Assembly (NCBI GenBank): GCA_037176725.1
Contig: JAZBRS010000049.1
Coordinates: forward strand, 19,176,001-19,240,000
Length of the DNA: 64,000 nt
Direction of reading: 5' to 3'
Origin: Posidonia oceanica
Lineage: Eukaryota > Streptophyta > Magnoliopsida > Alismatales > Posidoniaceae
Shown here: in pieces, positions 54,068-64,000 of the stretch
How positions within the stretch are numbered: position 1 is the stretch's first letter
How the letters are laid out: each line of letters starts with the position of its first letter
Position numbers and translations under genes: made by a program
The notes under the pieces: model-generated
Database searches by the model: none
Told to the model about the DNA's origin: nothing
Seen by the model: the letters and a program-made list of their open reading frames with translations, nothing else

Positions 54068-57000
54068 TGTTGACACCCCATCTTGACAGGCTTGGACCAT
54101 TTGGAGCCTTCCTGGTGATTGCTGGACTCAAACCTAACCCAAAACCAAACCCTAATCCTCTTCTTTACCCTCCAAAATCAGCCCATCTTGACCTAAGCCT
54201 TTACCCCTCTTCCCAAGCTCAAAACCTAGCCAAAATCCATAGGAAAACCCACCAACACCCACTTAACAAGCCTACCCAAGAACCTAGAAATTTCCAAACC
54301 TAGACCATTCCCAAAAACCCTAGAGAACTTAGGTGAAACTCTCCTTTTTCTACACCTTGAAACCCCTCCAAAACCTTCTTAGAATCAAACCAAAACTTCA
54401 GGACCAACACCTCAAACCCTAGACTACCCACTCAGCAATTTTCACCTCATTCCAAGACCCTTAAGACCCCCTTTCATCCAAATTATCCTTTTCTCTCTCC
54501 GGGATTATCATTTTCTCTCTCCTCTCTCTCTCCTGATTATCATCTCTCTTTTCATCCCCTTCTTGCCCTTTTTCTGGCCTGGCTGTGGGCCCCCCTTTGT
54601 ACTTCTATCCCTTCTCTATCTTATTCCTATTTTTACTTTATTTTTAGCTTTTTTCCTGAATTTTAAAAATCATTTCTCTCCAACCTATCTCTTTTCCTTT
54701 TATTTCCCTCTTTTTCCCTTTTCCTTCTTCCTTCTCTTTTCCTTTGCCTTCTCTCGCAAAAATCCATGAAAACCCCTAAAAATCTGTAAAACCCCAAAAT
54801 ATAAAAGAAACAAATCAGAACCCTAAGAAAAACAACTAAAAAATATTAAACAAGCAATTAAAAACCTAAACTTGACTAAATCAAACTAAAAGGAAAACCA
54901 AGCATGTAACCTAAAAAATGCAAAACAAATCAAAAGAAAACACTGAAAAATCAAGGAAAAAACTAAAATAAAACCAAAACCTACCAAAAGTAAAAACCCC
55001 ATCAAAAGAATTAAAAAACAAACCCTAAAAAGAAGAATTAAAAAACAAACACCAAAACAAGTAATTAAAGAAACAAAGAGACTTAACCTAACAAACCTAA
55101 GAAAAAAACAAATTAAAAACTTAATTAAAAGGAAAAGAAAAACACATCTAAAAGACTTAAAAACACCCTATCAAACCAGAAAAATCTAACTAAAAACTCC
55201 AAGAAAAATCAACAAATAAAAATCAAAGCATAATTTAAAAGACTTAAGAAAGAAAAAACCCTAAGAAGACTAAGACTTAAAAACCTAAAACCAATCCTGA
55301 TTAATACGAAAATAAATCCTAAAAAATCCTAATCAATGTCTTGAGTATCTAACAAGGGAAACACAATTTTTAAAACAATTTAAAACAAGGTTTAACAAAC
55401 ATTTAATCAAGTGAAAACCAATTAAAAGCAAAACCAAAACCCTAAAACCCTAATCAAGCCCAAAACACATTAATCAACCCAAAATGGCCATTAAAAAATT
55501 TAATTAAAACCCTAATTTACATCACAACCTTTCTAGTATTTTTATTTATTTTTAGTTCATTTTTACTAATTTTATTTCCCCATTCTACCCTCTCTTCTTT
55601 CTTACTTCTCTTTTTCTTTCTTTCCTTTCCTTACTGGGCCCAATCCAGCCCGTTTTCCTTTTTTTCTTTTATTTCTTTTTTCCTTCGGCCCACGGTCCGA
55701 CCCAGCGCTCCTTCCTCTTCCTTCTTCTTCCTCGCGCGTCCACCGGCTTTCTCCCACGAGCTGCTGCAGTGCTCCCTCCACCATTTGAATTTCAAGCCTC
55801 CATCAGATCAGCAACAGCAGCTCGCCGCTCCTCTCTTCTCTCAGCACCAATTCCGGGAGGCATTCAATGCCCGTCGTCTCGCCGGCACCCATCTCCTCAG
55901 CTACAGTGGCCGCCGCTGATTTCAAAATTCCCAGCACGCGCACCGGCAGCTCCTCCTGATATAAGTCTCCAGTCATCTCCTCCTTCCTTCGGTTTTGGAC
56001 GATCCAGAGAGAGAGCGAGCGATCAGAAAACCCTGAGAGAGCGGTGAGAAACCAGAATTCAGAGCCTTCTCCCCACCTGTGCGACCTCTTCCTTCTCCTC
56101 TTCATCTTCCAATTCCAGAGAGAAGAGAGAGCAGAAGAGAGAGCCTGAGAGAGTCTTCAGCATCCTGGAGAGAAACCAGAATCCCAGAGCATTTTCCCCA
56201 CCCAATCCTCTTCTTTTCCCTCTGAATTCCCCAACATAACTCCCTCTCCCTTCTCCAGCAAACCATTCCCCTTCCAAGCCTCAATTTCTCTCCCAATTGC
56301 TCCCCCAAGTTCACCCAGAAACCCAGCAATCCCTTCCCACCATTTCCTGGCCATTCCACCACAGAAACCATCCCAAATCACCCTCAAATCACTTGAAACT
56401 CCAACAGTGAACCCAACACAACCCACTCCAGAATTCCCTTCACTCCTGCCCACTGATCTCTCCCAAACTCCACCCGGATAATCCCCTGATCTCTACGTTC
56501 CCGAAACACTTAGCCTTCAGCCTTCTCCTCCATCACAGACCGAAATCTCCACAACAAACACTTACCCCTCCTCCGGACCAGAAACCGACCCAACCTGCAA
56601 ACTCCTTCCACAGCCTCCAGAACGGCAAACCAACCATCCAGAATCGCTCACCTAACCTCCAGCAACCCCCCGGAGGGTCCCATCCAGCCTGAGATGCAGC
56701 AAACATCCCCCCCGACCTCCGGCCATCTGTCTGAACCCACAAAGTGCCAAACCGCCGCCTGAGCCCTGAAGCTTCCGTCCGATCGTCTGGGAAGTACCGG
56801 AAGATCGCCCTGAAGCAGCTCCAGCCCTCGCGAGCAGCCGACGACGCCCGCATCGACCGGACGACCCCCACCGGCCACCTCCGGAACTGCTGAGGTCGGG
56901 AGCACGTTCCAGACACGGAGCCAGGTATTTCTTCACTCCCTTAGTCTCCTTTTCTTCCCGTGCTGCTTCTCCGCCCCTTAGAAATAGGATTTCGGCCCTC

Positions 57001-59997
57001 CTGCTCCGTTTGCCAGCTCCAGTCAGATCATCTTCTCCGGCGAGCTCTTCCGGCCTTCACGTCGCTCCGGGCAGCAGAACGCAGCTCCGGTGGTTGCCTC
57101 AGGTCCGCATGGGTCTCAGGAACGTCCTCCGGCCCTTAGAACGCAGTGTCACTGCGTCCATCGGCCGGACGAAGCTTCTGAAGCTCTGCAGACCTCCGGC
57201 GAGCGCTCAGATGCGTTCCAGGCCGCATCGCCCCCTGCCGACCGTCGCCCTGCCTCCGTCAGCTCCAGGACCACCGCCTCCGCCGATCAGCGCCCCCACA
57301 GCCTCCCTGTGCCGGCGGTCGCGAGCTCTGGTAGCTCACTGCTACAGTGCCAGCCACCGCCGGCCATTACTGTTCATTTATTTTCCTGTTAATATAGTTT
57401 TAGGTGTAAATATTGCAGATCTGGTTTAAGTTTTTTAATTTTTGCGTTTCAGTCCTCTGTCCATTTAATATGCTTAGTTTTTAATTAAAAACCATGCTAA
57501 ATTGCTGCTTTTATCCCTGCTTTTCAGTATTTTCTTTCCAGTCCTTTTACTGTGCTGTGCTGTTGTAACTTTTTGCATTTTAGCCCCTCTGTTTTTTATT
57601 TTTGCATATAAGTCCTGCCCTAAATCAGTTCATTTAATTGCATGCATTTTACCATATGAAATTGCATTCTGCATCCCTGCATGTTTCTGATTTTACCTTT
57701 AGGTCCATGCACTGTAGTAACTTAGGTTTTATTTTTAATTTTTGCATACTGCATTGCATATTTTGCCTCCTGTTTTTGCACATTTGCATTTAGGTCCATT
57801 TTAAATGGACAGTAACCATTTGCATGCATTTTTGCTTATTGCATTGCATTTTGGCCCCTGTTTTTCCAAAAATTGCACATCAGTCCTGTCTACTGATTTC
57901 AGAGCATGTTTACCATATAAAATTGCATATTTGACCCCTGCATGATTCAAAAATCACACATAGGTCCTTGCATCTTTTGAAAACCATGTAAAAAGACTGT
58001 TTTGCCCCTAAAGTTGCATCTTAGCTCCTATGCTTACAAAATTGCATGTAGACCCTCCACTTGCATTTCCAGACTCCTCAGAACCCTGTTTTCTGGAAAA
58101 TTTGCACTTTAGACCCCAGTTTTTTCCAAAATTGCACTCTGATTTCTTTTTGTTTTCAAAACTTTTTCCAATGCATACCCTCTTTTCAAATAAGCTTTCT
58201 GAACCCAGTCTTTTGCAAAATAACCCTCTGCCCTCTCCTATTTTCAAAACCCTCCTCTGTGGACCCCATCTTTTGTGAAAATTTGCATTTTAGCCCCTTT
58301 TCTTTTCCAAAAATGCTTTTGAACTCCTGTCTTTTCCAAGTTTGTTCCCCTTGTTTCATCTTGCTTGTGCATGCATTCTGCATTCATTTAGCCTTGCATT
58401 TTAGCATCCTTTTGCACACACTAAGCACTTTTAGCTCCCCTTCACTTGGGAGGACCTTTTACACACCCCTAGGACCTCCTGAACACCTAGATCTGCTCTT
58501 CTCCCCTGTTCTGGCCTTCCTGCCTTGGAGCTGCGATATCCTCCGATCCGGCCGTTGGATCTTCTCAAGTAAGCTGCCCAGGCGACCGCAGCGAAGTGCT
58601 CTTCAGCATGGACCAAGCAGATGTCAGATCAGGCTCCCCGATTTCCAGGTATGTCCTCCTGAACTCTTGCATTGCATTCATTTGCATGCCATTTGCATAG
58701 TTTTCCTCGTTTTCGATTTCTGTTTCTTTGAGCATGTAGAATAGGACCTCCCCTTTCTGCTTGGCAACTTAGATCTCCGTTTCGCGTTTCCCCATGTGTT
58801 TTGTGTTGAGTCTTCCCTGGATTTACCACTTAATGCGACTTTCTTCCCCCTTTTTCACGATCCGATCGCATCGCGAGCTTTGGGTAGCATGCGAGACACA
58901 CCATGGAACGGTTTAGTGGGAAATGGTCGCAAAAGAGGTGGTAATCCCCCCGTTTGCTCACTCTCCCCTTTGTAGGTTTTCACACCTACTCTGTGTGGCC
59001 CCGAACAGCGCCTGTTCTCACACATGCGCTGTTCTGCTTCTCCTTTTTCTGCTTCTAATCTTTTCCTTGCATTTGCATTCGCACAGCTTTTCCAAGGTTT
59101 TATCTCGCAGCTTTTGGCACCGTTTTGCGTGCCTGCTCTCATTTTGGCACCGTTTTGCGTGCCTGCTTTGTCTTTCACGTCGTTTTGCACGCTCGCCCTG
59201 TTTTTGGCACAGTTTTGCGTGCCCGTCATCGTCTTTTGCACCGATTTGCGTGCCACCTTGCTTTCTCGTCCGTTTTGCGTGCCGACCTTGTCTTTTTACA
59301 CCGTTTTGCGCGCTTTCTTGTTTTTTGCCTCGTTTTGCGTGCTTTACGCCGTTTTCTCTTGCGTGTCGATCGCATTGCATGGTTTTGCCGTTGTTTTGCT
59401 TTTTCGCTTGCATTTGCATATAGGGCTGTGATGCTTACTGCCTGGAGTTCTCACGAGCCAGGTTTCGCCCGGTTCGGAACACAGACAGCGTAGTTGAGCA
59501 CTTAGATAGCACGTTTACTTCCTTGCCTTGCATTTCTCCTCTTAGAGCACACCTTGAGCATTCATTTAGGCATTCATAGGCACATAAGCATTCAATCCTG
59601 CATTTCCCTGCGTATGCGAGCGTAAGCCTAGAAAGACCGATTCTCGGGCGTGTCGGGGGTGCCTAACACCTTCCCCGCACGTAACAGGAGTCCTTGCCCT
59701 GTCTTTTGGCCCGCAATGACCATACTGCCCTTATCCTAGGCTAGAGTCATCTCATTTGCATATATTTGCATTTGTTTCCTTTGCATTGCTTTGCTTTGCA
59801 TTCCTTGCTTGGTTTTGCGTGTTAATTCACTCATTTCCCCCCGGTTTTCCTTATCTCCCGTTAATAGACATGGTGGCGACTTTGATTTGTCTTATCTTTC
59901 TCTTTTCTCCTCGATTTTAAGCGTTTTCGAGTCGAGCCTCTTCCTCGGATCCAATCGCCGCTAAATAGCGAGCCTGATTCCGATCGGGATCGCTACA
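54068..59997 (+). repeat. 3' LTR of B, 5930 bp
   Basis: TGTTGACACCCC...GATCGCTACA. Differs from the 5' LTR at few sites (for example TTGACAGG vs TTGATAGG near the start) plus the extra U5 minisatellite unit. TATA-like GATATAAG at 55958-55965; donor-like CAG/GTATGT at 58649. Confidence 0.93.
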
Positions 59998-60002
59998 CAG
60001 GG
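59998..60002. repeat. Target site duplication of B, right
   Basis: CAGGG directly after the 3' LTR. Removing B and one copy joins the two halves of element C. Confidence 0.9.
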
Positions 60003-60311
60003 TCTTTTTGTAGTTTCCCTTGGTGCTGAGATTGTTGGTAATTGCTTCTGAGCTTGTCAGCTGTCAGGATCTGATGGCGCCTTCCTCATGGCCCTGAGAG
60101 GTACGATGTGCGAAACTGAAGCAGTATGCTGAAGATATGATTGTGAGACCATGCATGCATTATGTTATGGAAAGAAAACCAAACACATAAGAAAATGGCA
60201 CAAAACATCATTGCATTAACAAAGTCTTGGTTACACGCCTGTAGCAGGCTAATCAAGGTACAACAAGACTCAAAATGGGATATGCAGATGTACAAACGCT
60301 CTAACTGGTCC
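60003..60311 (-). mobile_element. Element C 3' UTR fragment, right of the B insertion
   Basis: Continues element C after the duplicated CAGGG. Corresponds loosely to A2 14600-14830, between the 83-bp repeats and the end of the extra ORF. No gene seen. Confidence 0.6.
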
Positions 60312-60518
60312 AGCCCTTCTTCGACCTCCTGGTGTCAGGAAACAAAGGCACACCAGCGGGATCTCATTAATGGGCCAGAGCCCCTGCACCTCAGTCAAAT
60401 ACCCTAGAGTACATCCCGAGCCTCATACAGCCGCAATGTCTGTTGACTGTATTCCATGGCGCATGTGGTTGGCTAGCTCTGTTGTGGCAGCAGTTTGTAG
60501 TAATCCTGAAATTCAGAT
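60312..60518 (-). pseudogene. C-terminal remnant of the DUF7745-like ORF of element C
   Basis: Minus-strand translation gives ANHMRHGIQSTDIAAV, then a stop (CGA to TGA type), then LWPINEIP. These match MQHGVQSTDIAAVRG and LWPITEIPP at the end of the A2 protein. Only about 65 codons remain; the rest of the ORF and all of gag-pol are missing because the remnant joins almost directly to the 5' LTR end. It shows that the extra ORF was already in the family before A, B and C diverged. Confidence 0.8.
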
Positions 60519-60536
60519 TGTCCATGCACGATGCCA
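60519..60536 (-). promoter_or_regulatory. Possible primer binding site of element C
   Basis: TGGCATCGTGCATGGACA on the minus strand sits where the A and B PBS would be, one base from the LTR. It shares only TGGC and a few other bases with theirs. It is either a different tRNA primer or a decayed site. Confidence 0.3.
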
Positions 60537-61084
60537 CAGCTCGCGTGCACCGATTGGAACTGGGTTCACTATATGCGACTAAATCCGAGGAAGGAAACTC
60601 GACTCAGAAACGTTGGCAGAAAAGGAAAAAAAGAAAAGATAAGACAAATCAGAGTTGCCACCATGTCTATTAAATTAGGAGACAAGGAAAACCAGGGGAA
60701 ACATGATAAATCATGTCAAAAAGAAAGAAAGAAAGAATGCAAATGCAATGCGAATGTGACTCGTGCCTAGGATAATGGCAATATGGTCATTGTGCACCAA
60801 GAGACAGGGCAAGGGCTCCTGTTACGCTTGAGGAAGGTGTTAGGCACCCTTGATACGTCCGAGAATTGGTCTTTCTAGGCTAAACTCGCTTGCATATGCC
60901 AAAAGATGCATGCCTAATGCCTAAATGCTATGCATGGGAAATTAAACGTGCAATCTATGTGCTCAGCAACGCTGCTAGTGTTCCGAACGGGCAAGCCCTG
61001 GTTCATGAGAACTCCTAGGCAATAAGCATCATCGCCCTAATGCAAATGTAGGCGATAAAACAAAATAGCAAGGAAAACATGCAA

Positions 61085-61275
61085 TGCAAAGCGACATGCA
61101 AAGGAAAGCGAAAGCAGGTACGAAAAACGATGCAATGCAAGCGATATGCAAAAGAAAGCAAAGGCTGGTGCGGAAAATGATGCAATGCAAGCAATATGCA
61201 AAAGAAAACAAAAGCTGGTACGGAAAACGATGTAATGCAGGCGATATGCAAAAGAAAACAAAAGCTGGTGCGACA
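61085..61275 (-). repeat. 50-bp tandem repeat in the C LTR
   Basis: Nearly four units of 50 bp containing GCGATATGCAAAAGAAAACA and GCTGGT(A/G)CGGAAAACGAT. It holds the place of the 30-bp U5 minisatellite of A and B but has a different unit. Confidence 0.75.
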
Positions 61276-61544
61276 AGGCCTAATCTATATGCACAAGAAA
61301 GCAGATCTCGAAAACGATGCATGCAATGCAAATGATAAGGCAATGACTACTATGTAGTGATTCAGATGGGCTTATCTTGAAGATCTGAGGCCTGATCTGA
61401 GATAACTTTAGTTAGAATGAAAGATCATTCAACCAGGAAGACTAGTATAGCTAGATCGTGAAGATCCAACGGTCTGATCAAAAGTTATTCAGGTTTCAAG
61501 TCAGATGGCTCAAGAGCCAGCAAAAGTGGACTAGGTAGGGGTCT

Positions 61545-62930
61545 AAGTGCAAATTAGCCCTAAGTGTGTGCAATGCAAGGTGTCTTACATGTTAGGAGAC
61601 TAACAATGCCTAAATGGATGCATGGGAACTATATGCAATGCCCTAAAGGTGCTATGCATGCAAGAATGCAAATGCAGGGACCTAAGTACAATTTTAAGAA
61701 ACTACAGGGACCTACATGCAATGATGTGGAAAAAGGTGGGGACCTATATGCGATAAAAGGAAACTATAGGGTTTAAATGCAATGTAGGGCTAAAAATGTA
61801 AATGCATGCAACATGTGGGCCTATATGCAATGCAGGAAAATATGCCAGATGATGTGCAATGCAATGATAATAATTAAAGCATGCAACAGTTAAGATTATG
61901 CAATTAAAATGACTGTTGTATATGATTGTAGTGCAACATGGCAGCTAAATGATATTAAAAGAAAAGATTAATGCATGCAGGGCTTATATGCAAATGCTGG
62001 ATGCAAATGCAATGCCAATGAAGTTAAAAAAATTACATTTAGTGACTTCTAGATGCAGGCAGGACTTATATGCAATTAAAATTTAATGCAGGGTTAAAAT
62101 GCAATGCCAGATTAGTTTTAGAAATGCAATTAAAAGACTTCTAGATGCAGGCAAGTCCTTAATACAATTAAATAAAGTGCAAAATTAACATGCAATGCAA
62201 TGCTGTTGAAAAGAATGCAATTAAAGGACTCCTAGATGCAGACAGGACCTTAATGCAATTTTTAAAACTTGCTGGGCTTTATTGCAATGTAATAAGGTTG
62301 AAAAATTACATTTAAATCACAGTTTGAATCAAACTAAACTAAAGTGTAATAATCAAAACCTTCTAGACTTATTTACAATGCAATAAGGCTAAGAAAAATC
62401 ACATTTAAATCACATGTAAACATGTTACTGGACTTAAATGCAATTTTTAGAACATGTTGGGTCCTACAGTAATGCAATAAAGTTTAAAATACAAATTAAA
62501 TGAATGATTAACTAATGCTGGACTAATGTGCAAATAAACTAAAAGCTAAGGATGCAAATGCAATGTAGTAAAGCAAAAACTAAAAATAAACATATGTTGT
62601 GATTAATTAAGGACCTATATGCAAATAAATTAAAGCATAGAATTTAAATGCAATGCAATAAAGTTAAAATGCTGAATTAAATGCTTTTAATTGATGCAGG
62701 ACCTAAATGCAAGCATAAATAAACATAAAGGCCTAGATGCAATGCAAGCAAACAAACTTAAATAACTTAAGCTAAAACTGGACTGAAATGCAAATATAAT
62801 AACATGTAGTACTTTATTTTAATGCAATATAGTTTAAATGCAGAATTAAATGATTTTCAATTGATGCAAGGACCTAAATGCAAACATAAATAAACATGAG
62901 GGCCTTAATGCAATGCATGAAACTAACAAA
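61545..62930 (-). repeat. Degenerate GCATTTAGGTCC array in the C LTR
   Basis: AT-rich stretch of about 1.4 kb with dozens of GGACCTAAATGCAA-like boxes (plus strand), spaced irregularly at about 40-70 bp. No ORF. Confidence 0.6.
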
Positions 62931-63218
62931 ACTTAAAATTATTTAACTTAAGTCGCTATAGTGCTATAGTGAAACACGGGCCACTGTAGCACTGCGCCGG
63001 ACAAGGTAGAGCTGCAGCGGCGATCCGGCGGGTGGCTGGCCAAGCTGATGGCCCAGGGAGCTGGAGGCGGTGCGTAGGAGTGCGACGGTGGTCTCGACAG
63101 TGCGTGGTAGTGCCGGAGGGGGTCTGCCGACGTCAATTGGTTGCTGCAGAGGTGACTGGTGATGGAGTGGCTGCTGGAGGCAAAGGTGGAGCCCGGGCGG
63201 TGCTGGGCTAAGCTGCTA

Positions 63219-63545
63219 GAGGTCTGACGGTGCTCGGGGAGCAATCTAGAGGAGCGGGCCTGGTCGGGAGCGCGGCGGCGGTTGCAAGTCGTTGCCGGAG
63301 AAGAAGACTGTTGTGCGGTGGTTCCGGTGGGCTGCGGCTACTGCGGCGAGGTGTGGAGGCTGTAGGCAGGTGCTGCGGAGGTCTGGCGGTGCTCGGGGAT
63401 CAATCCGGAGGAGCGGGGCTGGCCGGGAGCACGACGGCGATTGCAGGTCGTCGCTAGAGAAGAAGACTGCTGTGCGGCGGTTCTGGCTAGCTGCGGTTGC
63501 TGCGGCGAGGTGCGGAGGCTGCAGGCAGGTGCTGCAGAGGTCTCG
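63219..63545. repeat. 159-bp GC-rich tandem duplication in the C LTR
   Basis: GAGGTCTG(A/G)CGGTGCTCGGGG recurs at 63219 and 63378, and GAGGTCTC at 63537, giving two diverged units of 159 bp. Long GC-rich open frames here follow from composition. Confidence 0.7.
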
Positions 63546-64000
63546 GTGGCACGAGCAGTGCGTGGAGGGCCGGGGAGCTGCTGGCCAACCTCTGCAAAAA
63601 TTGCAGAGAAGTCTGGCGAGGCAACGGGTGATGGGAGCTACTGCTGCTGCTGGGAGGCGACGGAGGGAGTTGCTGGAGCCAAGGCAGAGCTGCCGGCAAG
63701 CAATAGAGGGGCTGCGACGGCTTGGAACACGGAACAGGCATCGGCGGAGGCTGGCCGTTGTCGGGGAAGAAGGAGCTCACGATGGAGCTCAAAAAGCGAT
63801 ATAAAGCGCGAAAAAGCAAAGTAAAATGCTAGGAAGCGGCGCATGCATGCTAGGAATTTAAATACAAGCTTGGTTACCTACGTGGGAGGTTGGAGCGGGC
63901 TGGCAACGTGCGGTGGGTGCTGCTGTCCGGTGGTGGCTCGCAGAGGCATGCGGGGACCAGGCGAGCTGCAGCGGGGTTTGGATGAGTTGTAGGCGATCTG

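Larger units (their letters stand above)
35574..59997 (+). mobile_element. Element B: complete insertion, non-autonomous Tat-type element (24,424 bp)
   Basis: Two nearly identical LTRs (35574-41473 and 54068-59997) with TG...CA ends, PBS, gag, protease, partial integrase, intact extra ORF, 3' UTR repeats, polypurine tract and a 5-bp target duplication CAGGG on both sides. Same family as A but clearly a different subfamily. RT and most of RNase H are deleted, so it could move only with proteins supplied by a relative. Confidence 0.95.
60538..64000 (-). repeat. Diverged 5' LTR of element C, cut by the window end
   Basis: Matches the A LTR in blocks: TCCGAGGAAG...CTCGACTC at about 60587-60605, GATAAGACAAATCAGAGT...CCACCATGTCTATTAA at 60637-60675, and CCTAGGATAA...GGTCTTTCTAGGCT at 60769-60882. 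These map to A 5729-6052. Further in it has its own 50-bp and 159-bp tandem repeats, the degenerate GCATTTAGGTCC array and a GC-rich stretch from about 62950. Divergence from A and B is much greater than between A copies, so C is the oldest layer. Confidence 0.8.

Noticed and set aside
63230..63824. Overlapping GC-rich open frames of up to 170 codons
   Set aside because: Explained by GC-rich composition and the 159-bp duplication inside the C LTR; three frames are open at once.

Overview
This is plant nuclear DNA made entirely of large Ty3/gypsy LTR retrotransposons. I see no host gene, tRNA, rRNA or CRISPR array. Ty3/gypsy polyproteins of the Tat type (two RNase H domains, D,D35E integrase, very long LTRs, tandem repeats in the 3' untranslated region), telo-box promoter motifs and C-to-T decay at CHG/CG sites all point to a flowering plant, probably a eudicot. 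The species cannot be read from the sequence.

Layout. (1) 1-33654, minus strand: two elements of one family (A1 and A2) head to tail, sharing the central LTR at 5681-11613. Read on the minus strand, A2 runs 5' LTR (33654-27724), PBS, leader, broken gag, broken protease, intact RT/RNase H/integrase (22172-17595), spacer, an intact extra ORF (16026-14833), a repeat-rich 3' UTR, polypurine tract, shared LTR. A1 then continues from the same LTR through its own PBS, leader and gag-protease until the window ends at position 1. (2) 33655-35573 and 60003-60518, minus strand: 3' parts of an older, diverged relative (C), including a 41-bp hairpin satellite and the C-terminal remnant of its extra ORF. 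Its diverged 5' LTR fills 60538-64000. (3) 35574-59997, plus strand: a complete but non-autonomous element B (24.4 kb, target duplication CAGGG) inserted into C. B lost RT and most of RNase H in one deletion.

How the parts work together. Gag, protease, RT, both RNase H domains and integrase form the standard copy-and-paste machinery, apparently encoded as one long frame. Beyond it, in the position an envelope gene would occupy and in the same sense, lies a roughly 400-residue ORF. I judge it to be of the DUF7745/plant-mobile-domain-like type. It is open in both A2 and B although their gag-protease (and B's pol) are full of stops and frameshifts. The LTRs are about 5.9 kb: a U3 of about 1.9 kb with telo-box, site II and TATA motifs, then a leader of about 4 kb with a conserved splice-donor-like site. 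The least expected features are the intact extra ORF, the shared-LTR tandem, a conserved two-stem hairpin around the 3' LTR junction, and 3' UTR repeats that keep re-creating GATA(A)G...C(T)TATC hairpins. Homology statements rest on motif recognition and by-eye comparison; no database search was possible.
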